64,000 bases of DNA. Source: Saccharospirillum mangrovi (GTDB lineage Bacteria; Pseudomonadota; Gammaproteobacteria; Pseudomonadales; Natronospirillaceae). The stretch spans positions 2,540,001 to 2,604,000 of the forward strand of contig NZ_CP031415.1 in assembly GCF_003367315.1 (NCBI RefSeq). The letters run 5' to 3'. The stretch's first letter is position 1; each line of letters opens with the position of its first letter. Below are positions 45,178 to 54,205 of the stretch, one piece after another. The notes beneath the pieces are model-generated. The model saw only the letters and a program-made list of their open reading frames with translations. It did not search any database and was not told the origin of the DNA. The translations under genes and the position numbers were made by a program.

Positions 45178-45405
45178 TTAATGCCAGAGGCCGCGATTGA
45201 TTTCGCGCTGCACTTCGTCCGGACGCAACCCCAGGTCGCGGTACATATAGGCCGGTAATTGCGACAGGCGGCGGCGCGTCTTCAAGGTTCGCCGGCGGAT
45301 GCGCCACGCGTCGGCCAGTTCGGCCATGCCTTGTTTGAGGTGCCCGATGGCCGCGTCGATAAACCGGCTCAGCCCGGTGCTGTTGGCGTTGAGTTGGGTG
45401 CTCAT
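45178..45405 (-). CDS. DUF1127 (YjiS-like) small protein
   Basis: 75 residues. The C-terminal arginine-rich motif RRRLSQLPAYMYRDLGLRPDEV is the DUF1127 signature. Members bind RNA or modulate phosphate and carbon metabolism in some proteobacteria; the role here is unknown. It has an AGGAG ribosome-binding site and lies divergent from the second MocR gene. Confidence 0.88.
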   Translation of the reverse strand: MSTQLNANSTGLSRFIDAAIGHLKQGMAELADAWRIRRRTLKTRRRLSQLPAYMYRDLGLRPDEVQREINRGLWH

Positions 45406-45463
45406 GATGTCCTCCTGTACAACTCGATGTCACCGGGACTATGCTAGCCGCACCATCTGAACC

Positions 45464-45508
45464 GATACAGATTCAGAATTCATGTATCTCAATAGATACA
45501 GATTGAGA
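45464..45508. promoter_or_regulatory. Direct-repeat operator of the second MocR regulator
   Basis: GATACAGATTCAGA (45464-45477) and GATACAGATTGAGA (45495-45508) are direct repeats with a 31-bp step. Between them lies the inverted repeat GTATCT-CAAT-AGATAC (45484-45499), and the first copy is also flanked by TCTGAA. Typical of MocR autoregulatory sites. Confidence 0.68.
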
Positions 45509-45551
45509 AGAGCGCCAACTGTTATGGTGCTTTTTCCATTCAACTGTTCTG

Positions 45552-47006
45552 GTGCTTAGCGTGGAAAACCATCTTTATGAGCAATTGGCGGCGCAGTTAG
45601 CCGACCAGATTCGCAACGGTGCCATCGCCATTGGCGAGCGTCTGCCGTCCATTCGTCAGCTTGCCAAACGCGAAGGTGTGAGCATTGCGACGGTGATGTC
45701 GGCGCTGAGTCAGCTGGAACAACAAGGCTGGGTGGAAGCGCGGCCCAAGTCGGGTTATTACGCCATTCGCCAGGCGCAGCCAACGTTGGATATGCCGACC
45801 ATCATGCGTTCGGCGTCGCGTCCGGTTGTCGCTACCACCTCGCAGTTGGTGATGGATGTCCAGCGCAATGGTTTTCGCTCCGACGCCATCAATTTCAGCC
45901 GCGCCACCCCGGCCTTTGATTTTCCCATCGCCAAGCATTTGCAGCAGACCTACAGCCGGCTGGCGCGCACCGGCAAACACCTGGGCGTTGGCTATTCCGA
46001 ACCGGAAGGCGCGTTCGAGCTGCGCCAGCAAATTGCCCGACATGCGGTCGATGCCGGCGTGGCTGCCTCGCCCGACAGCATCGTCACCACCATCGGCAGC
46101 CTCAACGCCATGGGTCTGTGTTTGCAGGCGTTAACTCAGCCGGGCGATTTGGTGGCCGTGGAATCGCCTTGTTATTACGGCATTTTGCAGTTGATTGAAT
46201 CGTGTGGGCTGCGCGCCATCGAAATCCCGGTGCACCCGGAAACCGGCATGAGTCTGGAAGCGTTGAAGCTGGCGATGGAGCAATGGCCGATTGCCGCCGT
46301 TCTGTCGGTATCGAGTTTCTCCAATCCGCTCGGTTGCAGCATTCCCGACGACCGCAAACGCGCGCTGGTGGCGTTGCTCGAACAATACGAAGTGCCGTTG
46401 ATCGAAGACGACATCTACGGCGATCTGTATTTCGGCGAACGCCGCACGCACGCAATCAAAGCCTTCGACACTCAAGGCTGGGTGCTGCTGTGTTCGTCGC
46501 TGTCGAAAACCATCGATCCGCAATTGCGGGTGGGCTGGGTGTTGGCGGGGCGTTATTTCGAAGAGGTGTTGTATCGCAAGTTCGTCAATCTGGTGGCGGC
46601 GCCGTTGTTACCGCAACTGGTCTGCGCCGACATTCTCGGCCACGGCATTTACGAGCGACACTTACGGTTGGCGCGCGAAACCTATCGGCAACGCTGTGAA
46701 CGTCTGGTCGATCTGGCAACGGAATCCTTCCCGTCGGTGACCAAAATCTCCCGGCCGCAAGGCGGCATTGGCGCCTGGTTTGAACTGCCCAAGGCGATCA
46801 ACACCACCGAGTTGTATCACTACGCCAAAGACCGCGATGTGCTGATTGCGCCGGGCGAAATGTTTTCCATCAACAAACAGTTTCGCCACTGTTTCCGCAT
46901 CAGCTACGCCCACCGTTGGACGCCGGAACGCGAAGACGCCATCCGCCGCCTGGGCGGTTGGGTGTCTGACCGCGTTAACGCCAACAGCCCGGCGACGGCG
47001 CTGTAA
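45552..47006 (+). CDS. MocR family (GntR-aminotransferase) transcriptional regulator, second copy
   Basis: 484 residues. The N-terminal GntR HTH is LPSIRQLAKREGVSIATVMSALSQLE. The aminotransferase-like domain has LIEDDIYGDLYF and the PLP-lysine motif SSLSKTIDPQLRVGW. A GTG could serve as start instead of the TTG/CTG-like codon at 45552; the conserved region begins with VENHLYEQLAAQLADQI. It converges with a LysE-type exporter and faces the DUF1127 gene. An amino-acid-like effector is inferred from the family. Confidence 0.88.
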   Translation: MLSVENHLYEQLAAQLADQIRNGAIAIGERLPSIRQLAKREGVSIATVMSALSQLEQQGWVEARPKSGYYAIRQAQPTLDMPTIMRSASRPVVATTSQLVMDVQRNGFRSDAINFSRATPAFDFPIAKHLQQTYSRLARTGKHLGVGYSEPEGAFELRQQIARHAVDAGVAASPDSIVTTIGSLNAMGLCLQALTQPGDLVAVESPCYYGILQLIESCGLRAIEIPVHPETGMSLEALKLAMEQWPIAAVLSVSSFSNPLGCSIPDDRKRALVALLEQYEVPLIEDDIYGDLYFGERRTHAIKAFDTQGWVLLCSSLSKTIDPQLRVGWVLAGRYFEEVLYRKFVNLVAAPLLPQLVCADILGHGIYERHLRLARETYRQRCERLVDLATESFPSVTKISRPQGGIGAWFELPKAINTTELYHYAKDRDVLIAPGEMFSINKQFRHCFRISYAHRWTPEREDAIRRLGGWVSDRVNANSPATAL

Positions 47007-47022
47007 GCCGGTTGAAATATCG

Positions 47023-47643
47023 CTATTTGCTGACCGCCAGATACGTGCCGGCGGCCATCATGATGCCGCCCGCCGACCGGTTCAGCCGACGAATGGCCTT
47101 GGGCGTTTTCAACACCCGGGCAGCGCGGGCGGCGCTGACGGCAATCAGCATCAAACCCAGCGACAACGCCAGCGCTGTCAACACACAGACCAATACCAGA
47201 TCCGCCGACGACAGCGCACTGAGGTCCACAAAGGTCGGCAAAAAGGCGATGTAAAACAGAATCACCTTGGGGTTGGACGCCGAAATCAAAAAGCCCTGTA
47301 AAAAGCCGGACCAGGCGCCGCCGGCGGCTTGATCGACCGCCAGCGGATCGGTCTCACTGACGGTAGCGCGGAACATTTTTACGCCCAGATAAATCAAATA
47401 CGCCGCGCCCAGATAACGAATCAGCGTGAACAGGCCAGCCCAGTTTTCGGCAATCGCCGCCAGGCCGTAGGTCGCCAACATCAAATACACCAAATCGCTC
47501 ACCACCATGCCCAGCGCCAGCAGCACGCATGCCTTAGCGCCTCGGGTCAGCGCCCGCGCCAGAATGGCAAACACACCCGGGCCGGGCGTAATGCTGAATA
47601 AAAACAGGGCCAGAAAAAACGTAAACGCGCTGTGCAGACTCAT
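47023..47643 (-). CDS. LysE/RhtB family exporter
   Basis: 206 residues with six membrane helices and the family signature SITPGPGVFAILARALTRGAKA. It exports amino acids or similar metabolites. GGAGG seven bases before the ATG. It converges with the second MocR gene, so regulation by that protein is not obvious, although the pairing is suggestive. Confidence 0.9.
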   Translation of the reverse strand: MSLHSAFTFFLALFLFSITPGPGVFAILARALTRGAKACVLLALGMVVSDLVYLMLATYGLAAIAENWAGLFTLIRYLGAAYLIYLGVKMFRATVSETDPLAVDQAAGGAWSGFLQGFLISASNPKVILFYIAFLPTFVDLSALSSADLVLVCVLTALALSLGLMLIAVSAARAARVLKTPKAIRRLNRSAGGIMMAAGTYLAVSK

Positions 47644-47809
47644 GGCGGCACCTCCGAAAAAGGACGCGCCATTGTAGCGTCGCGAAGCGCCCGGTGCCGA
47701 GCGTGGCGGTGCAAATAATCCATAACCATCAATGACTTTCAGGCGACTGCGCCCGGTCGGTCGGCTGTGTTTTAATGCCCTAGATGTCTCGGCCAACAAG
47801 GATGCCCGA

Positions 47810-48838
47810 ATGCCCTCCAGACTCCGCCCCGATCCTTCCGACGCCCCCATGGCCCGTTCGCTGCTGACGGTCGCCGCCGTCATCATCATTCTGGCCGGCA
47901 TGCGAGTCGCCCAGCCGATTCTGGTGCCCTGCCTGCTCGCATTATTTCTGGCCGTGGTCACCGCCCCGGCCGTGCGCTGGCTGGTGAACTGGAAGGTGCC
48001 CGTATCGGTTGCCATCGGCCTGGTGGTGGCCTTGGTGTTTGGCGCGCTCTATGTGATTGGCAGCCTGGTGGCGACCTCGGCGGACGATTTTTTCCAACGC
48101 CTGCCGGAGTATGAAGAAAGCCTCGAAGACGGCCTGGACTACATGCGCGAACGCCTGCCCTGGCTGGCTGGCGATCTGCGTTCCAGCTTGCAGTCGCTGG
48201 CGCCGCCGGACAGCTTTATCGGCTTTGCCGGTCGTTTGTTTTCCGGCGTCGGCAGCATTCTGCTGGCGTTGGCACTGACCGTCTTTATCCTGATTTTCAT
48301 GCTCAACGAAGCGCAAAGCCTGCCGGAAAAAGTCCGCCGCGCTTTGGGCGACAGTTTCGATATGGCGTTCGCCCGTCGCTTCAGCCGGTCGGTACAACGC
48401 TATCTGGTGATCAAGTGCCTGGTCAGCGCCATCACCGGCTTGGCGGTCTGGGCATTGATCAAACTGATGGGCGTCGATTACCCCATTCTCTGGGGCACCT
48501 TCGCCTTTGTGATGAACTTCATTCCCAACATCGGTTCGTTGATTGCAGCGGTGCCGCCCATGTTTCTGGCGACCGTGCAACTTGGCCTGCCCGGCTTGCT
48601 GATCAGCGGCCTGGGCTTTGGTGCCATCAACGCAGTGATTGGTAATTTGCTGGAGCCGAGGCTGATGGGGCGTTCGCTCGATCTGTCGACGCTGGTGGTG
48701 TTTATCTCGCTGGTGTTCTGGGGCTGGTTGCTCGGTCCGGTCGGCGCTTTGCTCGCCGTACCGCTGACCGTGGTGGTTAAAATCGGCCTGGAAATTTACC
48801 CGAAAAGCCGCTGGCTGGCCGTCTTGCTGAGCCAGTAG
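47810..48838 (+). CDS. AI-2E family transporter (PerM/TqsA type)
   Basis: 342 residues with about eight membrane helices. It contains the family core WGTFAFVMNFIPNIGSLIAA and the C-terminal GNLLEPRLMGRSLDLSTLVV block. Family members are exporters or Na/H-type carriers; a role in AI-2 transport is shown only for a few. ATG 47810 follows AAGGA. Single-gene unit. Confidence 0.88.
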   Translation: MPSRLRPDPSDAPMARSLLTVAAVIIILAGMRVAQPILVPCLLALFLAVVTAPAVRWLVNWKVPVSVAIGLVVALVFGALYVIGSLVATSADDFFQRLPEYEESLEDGLDYMRERLPWLAGDLRSSLQSLAPPDSFIGFAGRLFSGVGSILLALALTVFILIFMLNEAQSLPEKVRRALGDSFDMAFARRFSRSVQRYLVIKCLVSAITGLAVWALIKLMGVDYPILWGTFAFVMNFIPNIGSLIAAVPPMFLATVQLGLPGLLISGLGFGAINAVIGNLLEPRLMGRSLDLSTLVVFISLVFWGWLLGPVGALLAVPLTVVVKIGLEIYPKSRWLAVLLSQ

Positions 48839-48856
48839 CGGCGAATTTCAGCGGCG

Positions 48857-49087
48857 TCAGTCGTCGAGTGAACACAGCCGGGCAGACAGCTGCGCTACCC
48901 GGCGGCCAAACAGCAAAATGATGACAAAAGCGATAGGCCAGGCGACCACAAACGACGCCAGCCAGCGCTGCCCAAAAGCCCCGGCAAAGCCGGTGTTCAC
49001 GGCGGTTACCACCGCCGTCATCAAAGTCACCATCAACACCGACATCAGCAACGCCTGTACCCAGTGCTGATACTTCCGTTTCAACAT
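48857..49087 (-). CDS. DUF2798 small membrane protein
   Basis: 76 residues with two membrane helices separated by NTGFAGAFGQRW, the DUF2798 pattern. GAGGAG ribosome-binding site. It begins 11 bp after the sulfide:quinone oxidoreductase gene and is probably its operon partner. Function unknown. Confidence 0.82.
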   Translation of the reverse strand: MLKRKYQHWVQALLMSVLMVTLMTAVVTAVNTGFAGAFGQRWLASFVVAWPIAFVIILLFGRRVAQLSARLCSLDD

Positions 49088-49098
49088 GGTTTTACTCC

Positions 49099-50316
49099 TC
49101 AGTCGCCACTCGGGCGCTCGTGTTTCAGCCACCATTCGCGGCCTTTAAGCATCAGATTCCAATACACCCAGGGAAACAGCGTGGTTTTCATCCACCAGTA
49201 AAACCGACGCGGGCGGCGCGGGTTCAGCGGAAAACTGGGCTGCAACACCCCGCCGTAACCGAATTCGGCCAGCACGACCTTGCCGGCTTCGACCGTCAAC
49301 GGGCAGGCACCGTAACCGCTGTAACCGGAATTGATCGCCTGCCCCTGGCGCACCGCCAACAGATTGCGCGCCACCACCGGCGCCTGTTTGCGAATGGCCG
49401 CCGCGGTTTTGGCGTTGGGCGCCGAGGCCACATCGCCCAGCGCAAAAACGTTCGCAAACCGGGGGTGTTGCAAGGTGTTCTGATTCACTTCCAGCCAGCC
49501 GGCTTCGTTCGCCAGCACGCTGTCGCGCACCACCTGTGGCGCGCGTTGCGGCGGTGTGACGTGCAGCAGATCGAATTCCACTTCCAGTTCGCCGCCTTCG
49601 CTTTGGGCAAACCAGGCTTTGTGATTCGGGCCATCGACCCGCACCAGCGTGCTGCTAAACATCAGCCGCGCGCCGTAATCGCGGACGTAACTTTCCAGCA
49701 CTGGCACAAAGTCGGCGACACCAAACAACACTGCGCCCGCGTTATGGAATTCGACCCGGATGTCGTTCAGGCAGCCCTGCTTTTTCCAGTAATCGCAACT
49801 GAGGTACATGGCTTTTTGCGGCGCGCCGGCGCATTTGATCGGCATCGGTGGCTGGGTAAAGATCGCCTTGCCTGAGCCCAGGCGTTGCACCTGCTGCCAG
49901 GTGTATTCGGCCAGTTCGGTGACGTAATTTGAGGTCACGCCGTTTTGTCCGAGCGTTTCGGCAAGCCCCTCAATGGCCTCAATGTTCAGTTCCAAACCCA
50001 GGGCCACGACCAACTGGTCGTATTCCAGCCGTTCCTGATTATCGAGCCGGACGGCGTTGTGTTCCGGCTCGAACGCCGCGATACGGTGCTCCAGCCAATC
50101 CACGCCCTTGGGCAGAAGTTTGGCGGTCGGCCGCTGCAATTGCGGCAGCGTCATCACGCCGCGCCCGACCAGCGTTTGGCCCGGCTGATAAATGTGTGTC
50201 TGACGCGGTTCCACGATGGCAATGCGCAGATCCGCCTGGCGCTGTTTCAGCGATGCCGCCACGGCGATACCCGCTGCACCACCCCCGGCAATTACAACCT
50301 GATATTTGCGTGTCAT
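49099..50316 (-). CDS. sqr: Sulfide:quinone oxidoreductase (type II-like)
   Basis: A 405-residue FAD protein: N-terminal dinucleotide fold VVIAGGGAAGIAVAASL, middle segment PIKCAGAPQKAMYLSCDYW with an active-site Cys, the FAD-binding FALGDVASAPNAKTAAAIRK, and YGACPLTV with the second Cys. These match mitochondrial/type II SQR, which oxidises sulfide to a persulfide and passes electrons to quinone. The C-terminal hydrophobic segment (TTLFPWVYWNLMLKGREWW) is the membrane-binding part. A palindromic site lies about 20 bp before the start. DUF2798 gene downstream. Confidence 0.9.
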   Translation of the reverse strand: MTRKYQVVIAGGGAAGIAVAASLKQRQADLRIAIVEPRQTHIYQPGQTLVGRGVMTLPQLQRPTAKLLPKGVDWLEHRIAAFEPEHNAVRLDNQERLEYDQLVVALGLELNIEAIEGLAETLGQNGVTSNYVTELAEYTWQQVQRLGSGKAIFTQPPMPIKCAGAPQKAMYLSCDYWKKQGCLNDIRVEFHNAGAVLFGVADFVPVLESYVRDYGARLMFSSTLVRVDGPNHKAWFAQSEGGELEVEFDLLHVTPPQRAPQVVRDSVLANEAGWLEVNQNTLQHPRFANVFALGDVASAPNAKTAAAIRKQAPVVARNLLAVRQGQAINSGYSGYGACPLTVEAGKVVLAEFGYGGVLQPSFPLNPRRPRRFYWWMKTTLFPWVYWNLMLKGREWWLKHERPSGD

Positions 50317-50335
50317 TTGAGCGTCTCTTCTATTT

Positions 50336-50356
50336 ATTAGAGTTTTCTAATATTAG
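50336..50356. promoter_or_regulatory. Sulfur-regulon palindrome, site 4 (sqr promoter)
   Basis: ATTAGAGTTTTCTAATATTAG directly upstream of the sqr ribosome-binding site. It shares 17 of 19 positions with site 2 at 43154. Confidence 0.72.
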
Positions 50357-50431
50357 ACACAAAATAAAAACTGGCAACCAAAACCTAAGTCGAATGGGTC
50401 ATAACGTGGAACGGTGTGTGGGTGGGAAACG

Positions 50432-51400
50432 TCAGTCTTTGGCGGCGGCGACGTAGCAACCACGGCCTTGTTGCTTGGCGCGATACAGCGCTTTGTCGGC
50501 CTTTTCAAAAAACTGCCACAGCGTCTCGCCCGCCGAAGGCCGGGCGCTGTAGCCGCCGATGGAAATGGCAAGCTCGGTGCCGTGTTGGGCGCTCGACAAC
50601 GTACGCACCGACGCCAGAATGCGCTCAGCGACTTGCGCCGCCTGGTCACCATCGGTGGCGCCCAGTAACACGACGAATTCATCACCACCAAAGCGGGCGA
50701 TAACGTCGGTATCGCGCAGGCAATCGCCAATCTTGCCGACCACCTGCATCAGAATGCCGTCGGCGACCGAATGGCCCAGGGTGTCGTTCAGCGTTTTGAA
50801 GTTATCGAGATCGCAGACCAGAACGGTCAGCGCCGATTGCTCAGCGTATGCATCATCGAGCATACGCGGCGCTTGTTCGTCCAGATAACGGCGGTTGGGA
50901 ATGCCCAATTGCGGGTCGCGCATCAGGCTGTCGCGCAGCTCGTTCTGCTGTTCGATCAAACGGCGCTGGGTGAGTTTGAGTTCTTCGATGTCGGTGTCGG
51001 CACCCACATAAACCCAGGGATAGCCGTCGGCGGTGCGATGCACAACAGTGCCTTTGTTGAGCAACCAGCGGTATTCGCCGTCGGACTGCTGATAGCGGTA
51101 TTCGGCACAGAACAGGTCGGTTTCACCGCGAATCACCGCATTCCAGGCTTCTTCGACCCGGGGCCGGTCGCTCGGATGGATGTATTGCAGCCAGTCCCAG
51201 GCGTCGGCAAAAGGCACCTGACCGTCGAAATGCATCGGCGTGGTCAGCGGGTATTGGGCGTAATCGCGGTGATTGACGACAAAGACGCCCAACCGATCCA
51301 TCGCCGCCTTAACCTTGGCGTCCCGATGCAGCACATCGAGCAGTTGAGCAACGGCCGAATCATCAGCCGGGGTTTGAATGGATGGCTTTGATGACTCCAC
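50432..51400 (-). CDS. Diguanylate cyclase with PAS sensor domain
   Basis: 322 residues. A PAS_3-like domain (about 25-150: YPLTTPMHFDG, FCAEYRYQQSDGEYRWLLNK, WVYVGADTDIEELK) precedes a GGDEF domain. The active site is intact (RFGGDEFVVLLG) and an inhibitory I-site RDTD sits five residues before it. It makes cyclic di-GMP in the cytoplasm; no membrane segment. Monocistronic. Confidence 0.92.
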   Translation of the reverse strand: MESSKPSIQTPADDSAVAQLLDVLHRDAKVKAAMDRLGVFVVNHRDYAQYPLTTPMHFDGQVPFADAWDWLQYIHPSDRPRVEEAWNAVIRGETDLFCAEYRYQQSDGEYRWLLNKGTVVHRTADGYPWVYVGADTDIEELKLTQRRLIEQQNELRDSLMRDPQLGIPNRRYLDEQAPRMLDDAYAEQSALTVLVCDLDNFKTLNDTLGHSVADGILMQVVGKIGDCLRDTDVIARFGGDEFVVLLGATDGDQAAQVAERILASVRTLSSAQHGTELAISIGGYSARPSAGETLWQFFEKADKALYRAKQQGRGCYVAAAKD

Positions 51401-51477
51401 GCTGACCTACGACCTCCCTGTCGTCGTTGGGTATTTTTATGAGAACCCGGTCACAATAACGCTATTTTTGCTCGGCG

Positions 51478-52044
51478 TCAGGCCCGCGACATGAATTTGC
51501 GCGACTCGGTGTTCACCCGAATGCGCTCACCCACTTCGATGTACTCCGGCACCTGAACGCTCAGGCCACGGCCCAGGTCGGCCGGTTTGTTGCGCGCCGA
51601 CGCCGAAGCGCCTTTGATCGCCGGGGCGGTATCCAGAATCGTGCGGACCACCGATTGCGGCAGTTCGATCGCCACCAGCACCTCGTTCACGACCACGCCG
51701 GTCAAGCCTTCCATGCCGTCTTCGAGCCAGGGCAGCAGATCGTCTAAATCGTCACTGGAGAGCATGTGCTGAGCGTAATCCTCGACATCCATAAAGGTGT
51801 GCATATCGCCATCGGCAAACAGGTATTGAACGGTGCGCAACTGGGCATCGGCCAATGTCAGCAACTCGTCGCCTTTGAACGACTCTTCGCGCTTGCGTTT
51901 GGTGACCAGATCGTTGAACACCATCTTGTACAGCGTCGAAGCGCCACGGGCGCTGGGGCTGTGCACGTCGACTTTACGCACGATGTAAGGCTGACCGTCG
52001 AGTTCGACGACGTGGCCGGGTTTGATCTCAGGGGCTTTAGGCAT
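51478..52044 (-). CDS. efpL: Elongation factor P-like protein
   Basis: 188 residues in three beta-barrel domains: an N-terminal KOW-like domain (IKPGHVVELDGQPYIVRKVD), an OB domain and the C-terminal domain ending RIRVNTESRKFMSRA. It is the YeiP/EfpL paralogue, not EF-P itself: the tip reads HSPSARGAST, with an Arg where EF-P has the modified Lys. It eases ribosome stalling at difficult motifs in E. coli. Confidence 0.93.
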   Translation of the reverse strand: MPKAPEIKPGHVVELDGQPYIVRKVDVHSPSARGASTLYKMVFNDLVTKRKREESFKGDELLTLADAQLRTVQYLFADGDMHTFMDVEDYAQHMLSSDDLDDLLPWLEDGMEGLTGVVVNEVLVAIELPQSVVRTILDTAPAIKGASASARNKPADLGRGLSVQVPEYIEVGERIRVNTESRKFMSRA

Positions 52045-52111
52045 AGGAAACTCGAGGTGAGGCTCAGTTAAAAAAGGTGGCGCAGTTTAGCACAGGGCCC
52101 GGCCGGAACCG

Positions 52112-53146
52112 CTACTGCTCAATGGCGTTTTGCGCACTGAACTGGCGCCGGTAATGCTCCATCGTCATGCCCAGTTCGCGCTTGAACAACCGACGGAAAT
52201 TGCTTTCGTCCTGGTAACCGACTTCGCCGGCGATGCGTGCCGATGGCAGCCGGCTGTTTTCCAGCAATTGGCAGGCGCGTTTGAGGCGTTCTTTCTGCAA
52301 ATACTTGAGCGGCGACAGGCCCGTGGCCTGAGCAAAGCGGCGCTTCAACTGACGGTCGCTGATCGCCAGTTCAGCAGCCAGTTGTTCGATGCTGACGCTC
52401 AGGTGCAAACGTTCACGCATCCGCGCCTGCGCCATTCGCACTTTGTCGTCGTTGTGCGGCGCATCGGCGCGGGTGGCGGCGTAGGCAACCGGCGCGGTGG
52501 ATTGCCGATCAATCTGCATCATCTTGGCAACCTCCAGCGCCAGCGCTTCGCTGTGCAGGCGCGCGACCAGATGCAACACCAGATGTGCCGCGCTTTGCAT
52601 GCCGCCACTGGTGCAGAGAATGCGGCCGTAATCGGCCAGCGCGGTATGGGTATCGGTGCGTATGCCAGGGAAAAGCCGCTGAAAACTGGCTTCGCTGCGC
52701 CAGTGCATCAAGGCCGGATACGGGCCCAGTAAACCGGCTTCGGCCAGCGCGAACGCGCCGGTACAGGCGCTGGCGACCCGGCCGCCGCGTTGGTAATGCT
52801 GCTGCACGGCGGCGATAACCGGCTGCATGCGATCCAGCGCCGCGCGAATGCGTTCGGGCCGCGACACCGCTTCAATGATGGACGGCACCAGCCAGAGTTG
52901 CTGACCAATCGGATACCGTCGATCAGCCAACGCCTGAGCTAACGATTGGTCCGCCGCCACCGGCAGACCGTTGAACGGCAACACCGGCTGACCATCGCTC
53001 GAGACCAGCGACCATTCGAACAATGGCGCCTCGCCGCCGGCTTTGTGATGGCAGTAATTGACCATCATCAACGCATCGACAAAACCGACCACCTGCGAGC
53101 CCATGCAGCGCTCGGTCAAAATAATCATCACTTGCATGGCATTCAC
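52112..53146 (-). CDS. GlxA-type AraC transcriptional regulator with DJ-1/PfpI domain
   Basis: 344 residues: an N-terminal DJ-1/PfpI-like domain (about 1-180, with the nucleophile-elbow-like SACTGAFALAEAGLL) and a C-terminal AraC double HTH (LAISDRQLKRRFAQATGLSP, IAGEVGYQDESNFRRLFKRE). The sensor half is probably catalytically inactive. It is divergent from the alpha/beta hydrolase gene over a short region holding TGTCA-AATA-TGACA (53195-53208), a candidate operator. Confidence 0.88.
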   Translation of the reverse strand: MNAMQVMIILTERCMGSQVVGFVDALMMVNYCHHKAGGEAPLFEWSLVSSDGQPVLPFNGLPVAADQSLAQALADRRYPIGQQLWLVPSIIEAVSRPERIRAALDRMQPVIAAVQQHYQRGGRVASACTGAFALAEAGLLGPYPALMHWRSEASFQRLFPGIRTDTHTALADYGRILCTSGGMQSAAHLVLHLVARLHSEALALEVAKMMQIDRQSTAPVAYAATRADAPHNDDKVRMAQARMRERLHLSVSIEQLAAELAISDRQLKRRFAQATGLSPLKYLQKERLKRACQLLENSRLPSARIAGEVGYQDESNFRRLFKRELGMTMEHYRRQFSAQNAIEQ

Positions 53147-53194
53147 CTGCGTAACAGTTGCCTCAGCTCAGAATGTCTATTTTAGACCCTAAGA

Positions 53195-53208
53195 TGTCAA
53201 ATATGACA
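53195..53208. promoter_or_regulatory. Candidate operator between GlxA-type regulator and hydrolase
   Basis: Inverted repeat TGTCA-AATA-TGACA in the 120-bp divergent region. Confidence 0.4.
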
Positions 53209-53266
53209 CTGCGCAATGGTTTAACTCCCGCGCAGACTGATGCTTCATTCGCATTGGTAGATCGCC

Positions 53267-54205
53267 ATGACCCTGCGCAGCACCTTAACCAGCCAAGACA
53301 CCTCGCCGGCCGCCCGAACCGAAGCCGGGCCCATGCCCGACAGTTTTAGACGGCTGGGGCGCGGCCTGAACGCGCTGGCCTGGGTATCGCCAGCCCTGGC
53401 CGGACAAGTATTGACCCGGCTCTGGTTCACGCCGCTGCACGGCGAACCGGGCCAACGCACTCGCGCCTTCTGGGCCAGCGCCGACCGGCGGCAACCGCTC
53501 TATCTCGACCCCAACGGTCTCGATCTGCACCTGTGGGGCAACCCCAAAGCACCGCTGATTCTGGGTGTGCACGGCTGGCGCGGCAGCGGCAGTCAATTCC
53601 GCGAATGGGTGACGCCTTTGGTCAACGCCGGTTATCAGGTCTGTTTGTTCGATCTGCCCGGTCACGGTCTGAACAAAAGCCGCCGTACTCACGTGTATGA
53701 ATTCGCCCGGGTATTGCTGACCATCCAGACACAACTCGGCCAGCCAGCGGCGGTGATAGCGCACTCGCTCGGCGCTCAGTCGGTGATCCAGGCCATGGCG
53801 CAAGGGTTTCAACCGGGCCAGTTGGCCCTGGTGGCACCGGGGCTGGATGTGAACGCGCTGTTCGAAAGTTTTAACGGCGCTTTGGGCTTGAACAACCGCA
53901 CCCGCGCTGCGTTCGAGCGTAGCCTGACGACCGAAACCCGAGCGTTATCACGCCGTTATCTGAACGAAGACACCAGCATCTGGCAGCGCATCAGCCTCGA
54001 TTTCGCCGCGCCTTTTCTAACCCTGCCGGGGGTATTGGTTATGGATGCCGACGACCGCGAAGTGCCCATCGCCGACTTGCATCGCGCCGCTGCAGCCTGG
54101 CCTGCGGCCGAGTCGATTCAGACTCGCGGCCTCGGCCACAGCGGTGCGCTCAAAGATGCCGCCGTTATACGACAGCTGGTGAGCTATTTTCAGCGCCAGC
54201 TTTAG
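53267..54205 (+). CDS. Alpha/beta hydrolase
   Basis: 312 residues. The alpha/beta hydrolase core has the oxyanion motif [15 protein letters not shown], the nucleophile elbow AHSLGAQS, and the late catalytic elements [10 protein letters not shown] and LGHSGALKD with the His. Substrate unknown; no signal peptide. Its last 41 bases overlap the converging glcB gene. Likely regulated by the divergent GlxA-type protein. Confidence 0.87.
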   Translation: MTLRSTLTSQDTSPAARTEAGPMPDSFRRLGRGLNALAWVSPALAGQVLTRLWFTPLHGEPGQRTRAFWASADRRQPLYLDPNGLDLHLWGNPKAPLILGVHGWRGSGSQFREWVTPLVNAGYQVCLFDLPGHGLNKSRRTHVYEFARVLLTIQTQLGQPAAVIAHSLGAQSVIQAMAQGFQPGQLALVAPGLDVNALFESFNGALGLNNRTRAAFERSLTTETRALSRRYLNEDTSIWQRISLDFAAPFLTLPGVLVMDADDREVPIADLHRAAAAWPAAESIQTRGLGHSGALKDAAVIRQLVSYFQRQL

